DNA from: Cryptomeria japonica
Taxonomy: Eukaryota > Streptophyta > Pinopsida > Cupressales > Cupressaceae
Assembly (NCBI RefSeq): GCF_030272615.1
Contig: NC_081406.1
Location: 265,701,192-265,765,191 of the forward strand
DNA: 64,000 bases
Direction of reading: 5' to 3'
Positions 22,750 to 35,419 of this stretch are shown here, one piece after another; positions within the stretch are counted from its first letter, which is position 1, and each line of letters starts with the position of its first letter. The notes beneath the pieces were generated by a model that was not told the DNA's origin, did no database searches, and saw only the letters and a list, made by a program, of their open reading frames with translations. The position numbers and the translations under genes are program-made.

Positions 22750-24652
22750 TGTTGTCATAAAAGTCTGCTTGTTTGATGAACAACCTTGATCATCAACCTT
22801 GTGACATGTTGAAACAGCCTCCAAGTGTGGGACCTTGCAGTGTTGAGGTTGAGTCTCCAGTGAAGGCCAACTTCCTTTCCAATCTGAGATGCAAGTGTTG
22901 GTCTAACCTAACACTGATAAATCTTAATCTATTGATCTTGGGGGGAAAAGGGAGAAAGAAGGAATGCTTGAAAGGGAAAAGGCTTTCACCTAGATGGAAA
23001 TTTGATCTTCCCAGCCTATAACTGCTCAAAACACCAATAAGAACTACCCAAAAGGATGCACAAGTTTCTACCTAAATCAACTCCCTATTGTACAAGTGAA
23101 GGTTGGAATTCTTATAAGATAGCGAGAGGAACTGAAAATAGTTCACAGATGATATCCAAAGGTGGTTTAACACAATCACTTACATTGAGAAAACAAATGA
23201 AGATGTATCTAGACAAGAAGGTAAAGACATTGCACAATTTGTTTGAACTGAAACAAGGTAAGACAAGTAAATTCTATTAATGCAAGACAAAGCATTTTTT
23301 TACAAATGCAAAAAAAAAAACATGAATTTCTGCAGGAGAAAAGAGAAGATCCCTGTAATTGGGTTACAAAATTGCCTTTGTAGTTAAGGCATAATTTAGA
23401 TTGATTATAGTTAAGAAACCCTAAGCCTACCTAAGGTTAGGTTACAAACTATCAGAAGGAGGTCAAATCAACAAATTGATTTGATCGAGTGTATTATAGT
23501 CTGAAAATATCCTCCCCATCTTGGAAGAAACAAAATATTCTCACAAAAAGGGGAAATCTCTGTGCATGATGTACTGAAATCAACTTGTAGGGCACAATAG
23601 TCTTCAATTTGCATTGAAGGGCCGTAGGTTCCGTCTGAAAATGGCCTTCAAGATCCTATATGGAGTTATGGCGATCATTCTCGACGGTTGGACTGAAATT
23701 TGATTGGATTTGGTCGCCAATTGGGTTAGAATTGATTGTCGACCATTAAGTCGGCAACCACCCTAGGCAGTGATTTGAATTTCAGCCACTAGATCATGGA
23801 GGTTGTGCGAGAATATGCCACATAGCCCTCCCAAGGTTGAATTGAGTGTCTAAAATATGGCCGTTGATCGGGGCCTTTATGAAAATCGGACGGTTGTGAT
23901 TTCGCCACGAAGTGGGCCGACCCCACTTCATACCCTACGTGACCACCACATTGGTCTTACTCACCGCGCAGGATGGCGGGGAAAAGAAGGCCTCTTGACT
24001 TTTTCTTACCTCACGAGCCCTTTGATTTTCTTCATTTTACCTTGTGGGGTGGCGGGGGCCCCATTAGCATTATACTTAGTTCCATCCTGTTGTCCCGTGC
24101 TATCTGTTGGATGCTTGTTTCACCTCGTGGGATGGTGGGGAGATCACTTCCCCGCTAGCCTATGGCTGTTTCTAATGTTTCTCATATCCTCGCAGGGTAG
24201 TGGTGAGGATCAAGAACTTGTTTCCAGCTATCCCGCGACCAATTATTGCCTTATCTTCTGCTTGTGTGGGGGGAAGACATAACTGATTTCCTTCTTGTCC
24301 CGCAATGCATCCTGTTATCCCATGGCCAAATTTGATAACCTTTAAATCTTTGCGGGGTAGCGGGGGGGGCTTTCGTTGGAACCCTTTGTTGGCCAGTAAG
24401 GGGAAAAGAGGGGGAGCCGACCTGTGAACGATTGAAAACCCTCTAGCCGGTGTCTGTTAAGTGATTTGATCAGTTGACCCAGTCAACACAAAAATAGAAT
24501 TTTAGAGCCCAAAAGGATGAAGGTATAAAACCTTAGGGTTTAGTGCTCATTTAGAAAGTTTTTATCAGGGTTTAAATAGGGTTTTCTTAGCCAACTGGGT
24601 TTTCTCAGATCGGTAATTTTCAGGGCTAAGGTTGACATGAATTTTGTCAATA
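22750..24652 (-). repeat. 3' LTR of the pol-less element
   Basis: It starts TGTTGTCATAAAAG and ends GTCAATA, where the partner LTR has GTCAACA, so the terminal CA has mutated to TA. At about 23960-24370 it carries a GC-rich series of degenerate CCTCGCGGGGTGGCGGGG units. ORFs read across it (for example 23857-24282) are not genes. Confidence 0.8.
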
Positions 24653-24963
24653 TTTTCGGCAACTCAGAGGGGTGACAAGCCTACTTGGCAAATAAGACCA
24701 GAGGCCTTAAATAGTCAAATGGGCATAGAGTCAATAGGTGAAAAGATAGTCAAATTTTATGCACTTGCAACTTGTAGGATGTCAAAATTTTGCCATTCTA
24801 AAAGAACAACCTATGCATGTGCACTTATTAGGAAAACTATGAAAATATTTACAAATATTTACATTATTGTAACTGAGAGACAAGGAAAGCCTCTGCCTCT
24901 ATCAAAGATGATCCTTTTGAAAGAGCTGATCTCCCTTAGGGCATAGTTGCATTCACCAACCAA

Positions 24964-26722
24964 CTACAATAACTGAAATATCTTGCATGCATACATCGGA
25001 GCGTACATGTTGTTGATTTGGTGAAAATAAAACTCACCATTCACTTTGCTGCCGCAAGGAATCCACATAAAATAAGCCTCTGAAACACATGGAGGCACAT
25101 CATACATAGGTTCAACAACAAAAGGAAGATACACTAGGGGTAGGCTAGTATCGGATTTATCCCTTATAGAAGAGAAAAAAACCTCTTCACACAAGGGAGA
25201 GTCACTGCTATCACAACTGCCCTACTCTTGGTATGGGTTGATACCGAAGGAAAAGGCCCCAAACTCACATGGGGATGAAAAGTATACCACACCTCTTTCT
25301 TGATCTGCATAGGGGAGCACCCCAGACACTTCAAATTGAAAGCTTTGGAGCACAGATATACTGTCGAGTTGAGCAATCAAAAGGCTGTCCTCATGATCAT
25401 TGCATTGCTGTTGAACATCATCAAACCTGGTATGCTGGTCCCAAGTGAAACATTCAAGCAGGCACATTATCCCTAATGCCAAACGAAACATCTTCACACT
25501 AAATGAAGACCTCATATTCAACATCATCACATTTAGGGACATGGGAGAACCAACATATATCATAATCACATGTGCTGATACCTAGCTCATCAACACAAAA
25601 CTCAGGTTTATGAGACACTTCACGAGAAGATCTTAAATCTTCATCTTCAGATTGTGTCTTCGCTTTTGTTTCTTTCTCTTGGCAACATACTGCAATAATC
25701 ACAGGTTCATGGCTTGATCCATCCACCATGCCATCTGCTGCAAAAACATCATCCCCCGCAACTTCTTCAATATTACCCTGTTGCAACTGAGCATTCCCAA
25801 TGTCCTCCTGCAACATCTCTAATTTTACCATGTTATCCTCACTAGCAGCGGGCTACATATTATGCTTAAGATGAGGATGATTACCATTTGCCCTCCATAC
25901 AACATGTCCACCCTTAAAAAGGCAAATAGTATCCATAAAGGGCCTAGGTGGTGGGGAAATTTGCAAAGGGCACTGAGGGGTTTGAATAGGGGGTTCTTGT
26001 ATAATAGTAGTTGGAGCTCCCTTGAAATTTGGGATTTTGAATTTGGGGCTCTCTTGAATAGGCTTCTCATAAGGATGCATTTGTTCAATAACAGGCTCTT
26101 GAAAAGAGAGGGGACTCCTAAAACTTGGAATCTACTTGGGAGACACACGAGGCCTATCTAGTCTAAAACTAGGAAATTTGAACCCAGAGCTCTCACAACC
26201 TGCAAGTGACATTTTAATCTCAACCTCAGTTGCAAGAATCCTTTGTTTGAGACCCTCCTCAAACTGTTTCTTTTGTTTTTCAAGATGTTGATCCTGAAGA
26301 TAAGCTTGATAATCCCTTTGATCCTACTGTGCCTCGAGCTCTTGCTCTTTGTCAATATCTTCAAATTGTTTTTTAAAGTGTGCCATCCTATTATCTAGCT
26401 CTGAATTAAGGTTCTCAAAATTATTTTGAGGTTGATTGGGTTGCCAAGAAGGTTGAGCAAGGGTCAGTGGGTGGTAATCATTAGGGGAATACCCATTTGC
26501 TGATGGAGCAAAGCCATTTGGATTGAAACTAGTAGCTGTCCTAGTTTTCTCTTGTTGGTAGGGGGAGGGCGAAAGATTTGCATTTTCAAAAAAGGGGGGT
26601 GAATAGAAATTACACCCGTGGTATCTACTCATTATAGAAGCATTCAAAAGAGATGGATTTTGCTAAATAGAATCTTTAAGGGGCAAATGGATCGGCTCAT
26701 CCAAAGAGTAATAACATACCAT
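24964..26722 (-). pseudogene. Unrecognised long ORF of the pol-less element
   Basis: From an ATG at 26722 one minus-strand frame runs to 25499, then a second frame carries on from about 25540 to 24964. This suggests one protein of roughly 580 residues with a single frameshift, or two overlapping ORFs. Visible parts: an Asn/Pro-rich N-terminus (SPSPYQQEK, QPSWQPNQPQNN), a charged probable coiled coil (NRMAHFKKQFEDIDKEQELE, YLQDQHLEKQKKQFEEGL), a Pro-rich stretch (PPIQTPQCPLQISPPPRP) and an acidic part (KTQSEDEDLRSS). The interrupting stops in the first part are all TAG in a position where CAG is likely. No zinc knuckle, protease, RT or integrase motif was seen. Function unknown; it might be a diverged Gag or an accessory protein. 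Confidence 0.5.
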
Positions 26723-26961
26723 TGATTGTCAAAAGATTGTAGAGTTGCCCCTAGGTGCTTGAAAGAATAATGCCTCCAAAGGCTTTAGATTGAAGAACAC
26801 ATCAGATCTTCAGTTGTTTGAGCTCTGGTTTGCTTAACTAGTAGATCCTCTCTATAGAGTCACCAGGTATGTAGAATATTGCCTCCAAAGGCTTAGCTTG
26901 CTGATAGACACACCAACTATCAACAAAAGATAAGAAAGCATGAACTAGAACTAGTTCACTT

Positions 26962-26985
26962 TGTCCCATCGGGCGTGCCAAAAAC
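26962..26985 (-). other. PBS-like sequence of the pol-less element
   Basis: The minus strand reads TTTTTGGCACGCCCGATGGG right after the LTR ending at 26986. This form is common after the 5' LTR in plant Ty3/gypsy elements of the Tat type; I did not match it to a specific tRNA. Confidence 0.6.
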
Positions 26986-28903
26986 TGTTGTCACAAAAGT
27001 CTGCCCGCTTGATGAACAACCTTGATCATCAACCCCATGACACGTTGAAACAACTTCCAAGTGTGGGACCTTGCATTGTTGAGGTTGAGTGTCTGGAGAA
27101 GGCCGACTTCCTTTCCAATCTGAGATGCAAGTGTTGGTCTAACCCAACATTGATAAATCCTAATCTATTGATCTTAGGGGGAAAAGGGAGAAAGAAGGAA
27201 TGCTTGAAAGGGAAAATGTTTGCACCTAGATAGAAATTTGATCTTCCCTGCATATAACTACACAAAACACCAATAAGAACTGCCCAAAAGGATGCACAAG
27301 TTTCTACCTAAATTAGCTCTGTATTGTATGAGTGAAGGTTGGAATTCTTATAAGATAGTGAGAGGAACTGCAAATAGTTCACAGATGATATCCAAAGATG
27401 GTTCAACACAATCACTTACTCTAAGAAAACAAATGAAGATGTATTCAGACAAGAATTTAAAGACATCACACAATTTGTTTGAACTGAAACAAGGTAAGAC
27501 AAGTAAATTCTATTAATGCAAGGCAAAGCATTTTTTTACTAAAGCAAAAGAAAACAATCATGAATTTCTGCAGGAGAAAAGAGGAGAAGATCCCTATAAC
27601 AAGGTTACAAAATTGCCTTTGTAGTTAAGGAATAACTCAGATTGATTATAGTTAATAAACCCTAACCCTACCTAAGGTTAGGTTACAAAATATAAGGAGG
27701 ATCAAATCAATTTACGGTCTGAAAATATCCTCCCCATCTAGGAAGAAACAAAATATCCCCGCACAAAGGGGAAATCTCTGTGCATGATGTACTGAAATCA
27801 ACTTGCAGGGCACAATAGTCTTCAATCCTCATTGAAGGGTCGCAGGTGCCATCTAAAAATGTCCTTCAAGGTCCTATCCTGGAGTTATGGTGATCATTCT
27901 CGATAGTTGGACTAAAATTTGATTGGATTTGGCCGTCGACTGGGTCAGAATTGATTGTCGACCATTAAGTCGGCAACCACCCTAGGCAGTGATTTGAATT
28001 TCGGCCATTGGATCATGGAGGCTGCACGAAGATGGATGCGCAAGAATATGCCACATAGCCCTTTAAAGGATGAATTGAGTGTTTAAAACATAGCCGTTGA
28101 TTGGGTCCTTTAATGAAAGTCTGATAGCTATGGTTGCACCATGAAGTGGGCCTGCCCCATCTCTTACCCTGCGTGACCACCACATTGGTCTTACTCACCG
28201 CATGAGATGGTGGGAAAAAACAAGCCTCTTGACTTTTTGTTACCTCGCGAGCCCTTTGATTTTCTTCATTTTACCTTGCGGGGTTGCAGGGGCTCCATTA
28301 ACATTATAGTTAGACCCATCCCGTTGTCTCGCACCATCTGTTGGATGCTTGTTTCACCTTGCGGGATGGCAGGGAGATCACTTCCCTGCTAGCTCGTGGC
28401 CGATTCTAATGTTTCTCATATCCTCGCAGGGTAGAGGGGAGGACCAAGAACAAGAACTTGGTTCCCGCTATCTCGTGGCCAATTATTGCCTTATCTTCTT
28501 CTTGTGTGGGGGGAAGATAGAACTGGTTTCCTTCCCGCCCTGCCATCCATCCCGTTATCCCATAGCCAAATTCGATAGCCTTTAAATCTTTGTGGAGTAG
28601 CAGGGGCGGCCTTTCGCTGGAACCCTTCACTCGCTGGTAAGGGGAAAAGAAGGTGTGTCGGTTTGCAAACGACTGAAAACCCTCTAGCTGGTGTCTGTTA
28701 AGTGATTTGACTGGTTGACCTGATCAACACAAAAATAGAATTTTAGAGCCCGAAAAGGATGAGAGGTATAAAATCTTAGGGTTTACAGTTTAGGGCTCAT
28801 TTAGAAGGTTTTTCTCAGGATTTAAACAAGGTTTTCTTAGCTAACTAGGTTTTTTTAGATCGACAATTTTTCAAGGCTAAGGTTGACATGAATTTTGTCA
28901 ACA
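26986..28903 (-). repeat. 5' LTR of the pol-less element
   Basis: It starts TGTTGTCACAAAAG and ends TTTTGTCAACA, and is collinear with 22750-24652 with many substitutions. It contains the same GC-rich units (about 28195-28610), here partly decayed to TG/CA forms. Confidence 0.8.
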
Positions 28904-31356
28904 ATAGTCTCTCACACCATCAATGGTTTGTGGAAATCAACTCCACATGGGCTCCATTAATCAACCAAACATTCATATTAGGTGGGTTAGATTCAAGCTG
29001 TCTACATTTATTGGGCACTGATCTTGAGTGTTTCGACAAAAATCAAATTCAAGAGTAGGAATGTCTCAACTAAAATATTGACACTTAGAGCATGATCAAA
29101 CTAGATTGGATTGTATATCTAAATTTAATGAACTTTTTGGCACCTCATTTTATTGTGTCTCATTTTGTGTTGTTTTGTTTTGTTGGTCCGCTCTATGTCT
29201 TTGATTGCCCATTATTGATAACCTATTTGGGATACTCAACGTGGGTAATATTTCATCTTATGCTTTTGGTTTGTACCCCTTATCTTAGCTAGTCCCCCTT
29301 TATTTTAAACCCAAAACTCAACTAAGGTACGAAGAGAAGTTTCTAAGGTAGAGGGGAGGTTGTTAGCGATTCCTTGTGTGTTGGGAACCTTAGGAACCTT
29401 GATGGTTTTTGGTTTGTATTGCACCCTAATGCATAGGGTAGAATGATATGCTAAGGCATGCAAGAAGGTGTTCCACATGAAAAATGTTTGATCCTTGACA
29501 ACATAAGGAATGCAAGTGGCTGATGAGGGAACATAGAGCAATGAAGAAGTACATGTTGGACCATTGGCTCAAGCCCGAATGAGAACATGAAGTGAAGGGT
29601 GGAGGTCATACCATTTCATTGACCCTTGACAAGGCGAAAAGAGGTGTCGGGGATGTGAAGATTTTAATGATGTTTCCTTCAAGCGTGCAACAGAGGAAAA
29701 GCCTAACCGCCGACAACAGAAGGAACACAAATGACAAGGTAGAGGAGTTTGTTTAGGGTGTGGATTTTTTATTGCCACTTTTCAATGCCAATAAATCATT
29801 TTCTTGGTCCTTGACGACAATGATCAACAAAAGTTTTTAAGGCAACATGTGCAATAATAAATGTGGCCACGTGTGCATTGCAATAAACCCTAAAACCTTG
29901 CCATCTTCTACACCTACCTCTTCTACAACACCATATACATGTCTCCATTGTCAGAACTACTAGTTTCATTTCATGGTGCTTTGTGTGAGGTTTTTGATGT
30001 TGATTAGCATCTATTGAAGGGCAAAATGCAACACCATGTTGCATTTATTTATTTGCAGAACCTTTTTTGTGACATAGCACCTCTAGGATACCTTGCACAA
30101 TGGATTTCATGGGGGAGTTTATATTTTCCTTCATTAGATTCATCAATGTGCCAGATAGTAGAAGCATGGGGAATGTTCTTCCACGTTTCTTTTCAATCAA
30201 ATTGGATTTGCAACGAAACATGTTTTTTGTGCGTTGGTGGAGATCATGTTTAGAGTTTTCTTGTCTTGCACAACCCTTTGACAACTCAAGTGCCTCCTTG
30301 CTAGGTGTATATTGACCTAGGTTTGCATTTTCAAGAGGAGAATAACATTTTTTGGGTTTGAGAGAGAGCATAGCAAAGAAAAACCGACTCTGTAGAACCA
30401 AACAAGGCATTGTTCTAGCTCTGAGTTTTGACATATGGACATTGTAATGATCTGGGTATATCCCAAATGTGTAATGACATGTATCTCTTGTAGAAAATCT
30501 AATGATTGGTAGATTGGACCTCGATTGAGTATCTCCATTTGTATGTTTTACATTTTTGCATGTGTATTGTCTAGATGATCATCCAAAAGACTATAAAAGC
30601 TTTACAAAGCTTTTGTAAGGTGCCTCTCAACACAATAAAGGAATGTGTGAGATAACTAAATAGATTCATTTGATACTCTTCAACTATTTGTGGTTTTCTT
30701 GAGTGTATGTGTAAAGCCTAGCTTTCCTATGCATTTTTGGAGAGCTTAGTCTTTTGTATTGTGTTAATTAAAGCATCACCTTAGTTACAAATATCACATA
30801 TTTGATTAGATTTAGAGACTATGCTTCCCAAGTAGATGAAGGCACCAATTTGTGACTTATCCACCACCCCCCTCGCTATAGTCCTCACATACTCAAAACC
30901 AATCAATTTAAACATCTATCATTTTCTTTAGTTTGCGTGTTCTACTATCATTCCTGAATGTGTATAAAAACACAAGGAGTTTTCATAAAGAACACTTTCA
31001 TATGGTCTTATAGTAGGTTATTTGTTTAATTAGGCACTTAACCTTACATGTCCAAACTAGCACATAGGTATATTGTGACATTAGTTTTGGGATACTTTGT
31101 GTAGTTGATATAGTTTGTTGTAGGGAAGTGTTTAGTCTTTCAATCATCAATTCAACACCAAAGGGAAACCCCCTTTGGTCTTGCATGGCTAGAAGTGAAG
31201 GAGGTCTTACTCACCTCAACCATTGGTCCTTATCTACCCAACCTATAGATGGGTTAGTGGTGAACTTCCAAGGTTCAACACCCTTGGCACTTGAGAAATT
31301 ACCAAGCCTTAGGGAATTGGGGCCTACAAACTTAGATCACCAATAAAACTTACCAA
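28904..31356. other. Gene-free stretch with a dispersed repeat
   Basis: No gene supported. The segment 28925-29130 is a diverged direct repeat of 31613-31815 (shared TTGACACTTAGAGCATGATC and neighbouring words). Minus-strand ORFs at 29796-30434 show no known motif. The remainder is unclassified. Confidence 0.45.
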
Positions 31357-32197
31357 TGTTAGAAGGTTGATTGATCCCTGGGATTGCCATATGGATTTGC
31401 ATGCAAAAACCTTATAAATATCTATTGTAACATAGTTAGTAGTAGGAGAATAAGATAGGGAAGTTAGTTTAAGTAGTAAGGAGTTGAATAGGGGAAGCAA
31501 TTGAGAATTAGTTAGAACAAGAAAGAGTAGGGTTTTTGAGCCTTATAGGATTTCTTGCAAACTATTGTAATCTTTGGTCAACTTCATGATTAATGCAAAA
31601 AACTTCATCCTTTGTGGGAATCAACTCTATATGTGTTCCCTTGACCAATCAAATATACATACTGAGTAGATAAGATTCAAGTTGTCTAAATTTAATGCAT
31701 CATGGATTTGAGTACTACTCTTGAGTGTTTGAACCAAAAATTAAAGTTAGGAGTAGCTATGTCTTGATTGACATCTTGACACTTAGAGCATGATCAAGCT
31801 AGATTGGAATGTAGATATGAAATTAATGAAGAACCTATTGATGTTAGAAGGTTGATTGATTCTTGGAATTGTCACATTGGTTTCCATGCAAAAACCTAAT
31901 AAATATCTATTGTAGCATGTTTAGTAGTAGTAGGATAAGATAGTTAAGTTAGTTGGATTAGAAAAACTTAATCAGAAGCAATTGAGTGCTAGTAAGTTAG
32001 AAGAAGAAAGACCAGGTTTTTTGAGCCTTCTAGTATTGTTGGCTAGCCATTATAATATTTGGTAAGATTTATGAATAATGCAAAGAATTAGAGATTCATT
32101 GATGTTTCTATTGTCTTTGGTGCATGCAGGCGTGTGTTAACCTACTGTTTGGTTGGAAAACCTTTAGTTGGGTTTTCCCAAGTTGGCATGAAAATAA
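31357..32197 (+). repeat. Two LTR-like copies and a degenerate PBS
   Basis: TGTTAGAAGGTTGATTGAT occurs at 31357 and 31842, each followed by about 200 bases of similar sequence (CATGCAAAAACCT.ATAAATATCTATTGTA). The second copy leads to TTAGTATCAGAGAAGG (about 32198), a decayed Met-tRNA primer site. This suggests the 5' LTR region of an old plus-strand element, partly duplicated. Exact LTR ends could not be fixed. Confidence 0.45.
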
Positions 32198-32329
32198 TTA
32201 GTATCAGAGAAGGTGTAGTGTGGGTGTAGTTCATGTTAGAGCGAGTCTTGCTGGAGTTGGTCGACATTTGTATGCTCGACTTTTATGTGTTTGTAACTTG
32301 TTACAATTGTACATTTTTTAAAACTTGTC

Positions 32330-33660
32330 TACAATGCCTCCCATAAGAGTATAGGTAGAGTAGGAGCTCCCAATGTGGTAGACAAAATTGAGGCCTTAGA
32401 CATGATGAGAATCCTACAAGCTATACTACATGCCATGGAAGAAGACTAAAGATGATGGTTTATTGATAGAAAAGATAATAGCGGTTTAAAGAGTAAACCA
32501 ATAGGTGGTGAAGAACAAGCAAAAGACAAAGAATTGCAAATGGATGCAAGAGAAGACATACTCCTAAAAGTTATCTTAAATGTAGACAACAATGTAATAA
32601 TGAATGTGCAAAACCTTTTAGACACATTAAACTTAGAGGATCTGATCAACTAACTCAAAAATATGGATGAATACCTTGAATATGAGGACATTGTTGATCC
32701 TCAAAGGGTGAAGATGACAAAAACCATGCTAAAGAGTAAGGGTGAAGATAACAAAAACCATGCTAAAGAGTCACACGATAGTATGGTGGAAGGAGTTGCA
32801 ATTAGAGAGAACTAAATGAAACAAGAAAAGATTAATCGTTTGGATTAGTTGATCACTAAGTTGAGAGAGATGTTTCTACTTGGTTATTACAAGTTTGATC
32901 TTCTAAGGAAGCTCCAAGACTTGAGATAAAGGGAGATCAGTGTGATGAATTGCAGTGAAGGGTTTTACAAACTCACTATTCAATAAAGTTTGCTTAGAGT
33001 TTCCTAGGAGAAAGTGACTACGTACATCAATGGATTGAAACTTAGCATTTAGAATGAGATAGCATGTTGAAGATGAGTTACATTATGAAGACATACCAAT
33101 ATGCCTTGAAGTTAGAGTAAAGTTGTTTATAAGGCAACAAAAAACCCCAAAGGAAGAGGGAAGGCTCAACTTGCTACTAGAAGAGGTCATCAAGATTGGG
33201 AAAAGCAATAGTTTTCTGGATCCAAGACTTTGGTCACAAAAAGACCAATTCGTCTAAGGATGTGGTGGAATATCAACAGATGATGGGGATTTTAAGAGTT
33301 GTGTTTCAAATATGTCCAAGTTAGTCATTGCACATAATAGGTATTCACGTGTTGGAAGTGAAGTGCACAAAACAAAGGTAAGCACCCATGTTGTGGAAGT
33401 TGACAAGGAGTTGGTTGTGTTATTCAAAAGGATTGAAGATCTCAAGAACATGGATACCCTCTTGATGAAGAGGTTATTGTTGAAACAACAAATGGAGAGC
33501 ATTGAATTAGTATAATACAAAAGTCAATTCCAAAGTGTTGCAAGTTTATGGCAGATAGTGGTGGATAAGTTGGGTTTGAAGAGCGTAGCATACCATAATC
33601 CATATAAAGTTCATGGCTATAAAAGGCTACCAAGTTTTAGTAAAGGAGCAATGAATGGTT
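32330..33660 (+). pseudogene. Heavily decayed Ty3/gypsy gag remnant
   Basis: Downstream of the degenerate primer site, several frames contain gypsy Gag-like text: EGFYKLTI near 32960, TTYINGLKLSI near 33020 and YQYALKLE near 33100, the usual order in the capsid domain of plant gypsy Gag. Stops and frameshifts are frequent. No zinc knuckle or pol is recognisable before 33660. At about 33660-33890 a segment of roughly 120 bases (TTCCATATTGGTTCTTT..., ACACCCCAAAA) is repeated in tandem. Confidence 0.45.
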
Positions 33661-34303
33661 AACTTCCATATTGGTTCTTTCAAGGTGAGCTCTTGCACCA
33701 CATTATGCCATCACACTTATGTCATGTTGGGGATAATGTGTTAGTCTAATACATGTAAAGACACCCCAAAACATGTAAATTCATCGCAAAATATTTTCAT
33801 ATCGGTTCTTTCATATGGTTAATTTCCATATTGGTTCTTTTAAGATAAATTCTTCCAAAACATGCAAAGACACCCCAAAATATTTTTTGTTTGCAATAAG
33901 GAAATTGATGACATGAACTTTTATTTATGAGAAAATACTGTTGCTATTAAACTTATATCAAAATCAACATACATTCATCTCTTGTTACAATAAACATGAT
34001 AGAAATTCAAAGCCATATAAGAATGCACTAAATAGATAAGGTTACAAACACCCATAATGAGAAATATCATGAAAAAAGGATAGTAATGTACATTATAAGT
34101 TTGAAACATCAAATAGAACAAGCTATAGGTCTTCTATTCACAACTTGTTGGATGAGGCAGCCATTAATGATTTCAAAGATCACTCCTCATTGCTCATATA
34201 ACATCCAAACCACTATAGAAAGATGCATCCACTATTCCAACTTCATTCAACACCATTTATACTCATTGAGAGACTTAGAAAAACTCACGAAAGCAATCCA
34301 AAC

Positions 34304-34320
34304 AACAATATTCAGATCCT
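34304..34320. repeat. Left target-site duplication of the LINE
   Basis: AACAATATTCAGATCCT here is identical to 35420-35436. A 17-base duplication is in the range made by target-primed reverse transcription of LINEs. Confidence 0.9.
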
Positions 34321-35419
34321 GAGAGGCTTTTTTGTTGCTTCCTTCACATCTTCTACTGATCGGGATTTGGTCTTGGGCATGCTATAGGCTTGGGGAATGC
34401 ACTCCTTCTCTGTTAAGCCTTGGACAACTTCTTTTAACCCTCTCATTGAACCACTTAATGTGTGTCCAGTTTGGGTCCAGCTCATCAATATCCCTCTTCA
34501 TTTTTGGGAGCACTCTTGTTATGAGGCTATTGGTAACTCTATTGGTTGTTTCCTGAAAGTCGATGAAGCTATGTCCTCAATGGACCACACTACCTTTGCC
34601 CACATTATTGTGGACATTGACATCTCCTCTCCTCTCACGAGAGATGTGGTTCTTATGGTGGGGGATAGGCCTTGGTCACAACTGCTGGATTTTGAAGGCC
34701 TCATCTTCCACTGCAGGAGATGCTTCTCTTTGGGTCATCTTGCTTCAGACTTCTCTATTTCACACCACAAAGGTGTTTCTACTTGTTGGAAGAATGCTAC
34801 TGCTGAACACTTAACAATCAATACCCTTGACTCTGTGTCTATTGGCTCCTCTCATGAGGATGATGTCAATGTCGTGCCCCTCACGACTATTGATGCTTCT
34901 GTTGGTCCTTTTGTGGCCTCATCTCCTGAGGTCCCCACTTCTACTTCTCCTGTTATGCAGCCACAATCCCCTGTTGATGGATCTTCTTTTGCTGCTATTG
35001 TCTCGTCACAACTTGCTGCTGCTCTACAACAACCTCATGCTGTTCTGTTGTAGCACCCTATTGACACGACTATTTGTAACCCTGCGGGGCACATTTCGGT
35101 TGATCTCTCCTTTGATGCACCTAATGACAACATCACCTGGACTGCGGTTGCTCATAGGCGGAAGGGGAACTCTTCTTCCTTGCCTTAAACCCCCCCTCAT
35201 TGGGGTTTGGGTGGCTCCCCCCCCCCCTTTGAGTGGGGTCTTTTTTGTTCTTCGATTGGATATGACTCCTTGCATGTCTGACTGTGTTTGTTTCTAACTG
35301 CCTTTAGGTTGTTGTTCTTTTTACCAACATCATCTCTCTTGATGTTGCTTGTTGTCTGTTGATAGTTTTTGACTATGTTAAGGGTTAGTGCCCTAGTTAA
35401 CGCTGCTTTACTAATCAAA
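34321..35419 (+). mobile_element. Internally deleted LINE (ORF1 part + 3' end)
   Basis: A 1.1-kb insertion between two perfect 17-base target-site duplications. It begins inside ORF1, so it is 5'-truncated as LINEs often are. It carries the rest of ORF1 to 35188, then about 230 bases of 3' UTR ending TTTACTAATCAAAAA, a typical plant L1 tail with a short A run. ORF2 (endonuclease and RT), normally several kb between ORF1 and the 3' end, is absent. Either the source was already a deleted LINE mobilised in trans, or a later deletion removed it. Confidence 0.8.
34322..35188 (+). pseudogene. LINE ORF1 fragment (DUF4283-like, zinc knuckle)
   Basis: The frame starts at the insertion point with GFFVASFTSSTDRDLVL and continues with PVWVQLINIPLHFW and a basic region. 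A CCHC-type knuckle follows at about 34710-34755, whose last Cys is replaced (CRRCFSLGHLASDF). A Ser/Pro-rich tail ends at TAA 35186. ORF1 proteins bind element RNA. Two internal stops are present: TAG near 34385, and TAG at 35051, where CAG is likely. Missing N-terminus and knuckle loss make it non-functional. Confidence 0.75.

Larger units (their letters stand above)
22750..28903 (-). mobile_element. LTR retrotransposon without pol, one long ORF
   Basis: Two direct repeats of about 1.9 kb (22750-24652 and 26986-28903) bound a 2.3-kb interior. Flanks are GTAGT (22745-22749) and ATAGT (28904-28908), a 5-base duplication with one mismatch. On the minus strand a PBS-like sequence, TTTTTGGCACGCCCGATGGG, follows the 28903-26986 LTR, giving minus orientation. 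The Tat-like gypsy element at 41600 has a similar site (about 42311-42335), so that family may supply its Pol. No RT, integrase or protease motif is present; the interior is filled by a long unrecognised ORF. A polypurine tract near 24653 is not obvious. Confidence 0.75.

Noticed and set aside
23857-24282. 141-residue ORF
   Set aside because: It lies wholly within an LTR; the matching part of the other LTR does not keep it open, and the composition follows the GC-rich repeats.
29796-30434. Minus-strand ORFs as a gene
   Set aside because: No recognised motif, no splice support, and plus-strand ORFs of similar size overlap them.
28925-31815. LTR pair formed by the 28925 and 31613 repeats
   Set aside because: The repeats share about 200 diverged bases but lack TG...CA ends, primer site and duplication at consistent positions.
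34827-35297. Leu-rich 156-residue ORF
   Set aside because: Out-of-frame shadow of LINE ORF1 (34322-35188), which carries the DUF4283-like text and knuckle in the other frame.
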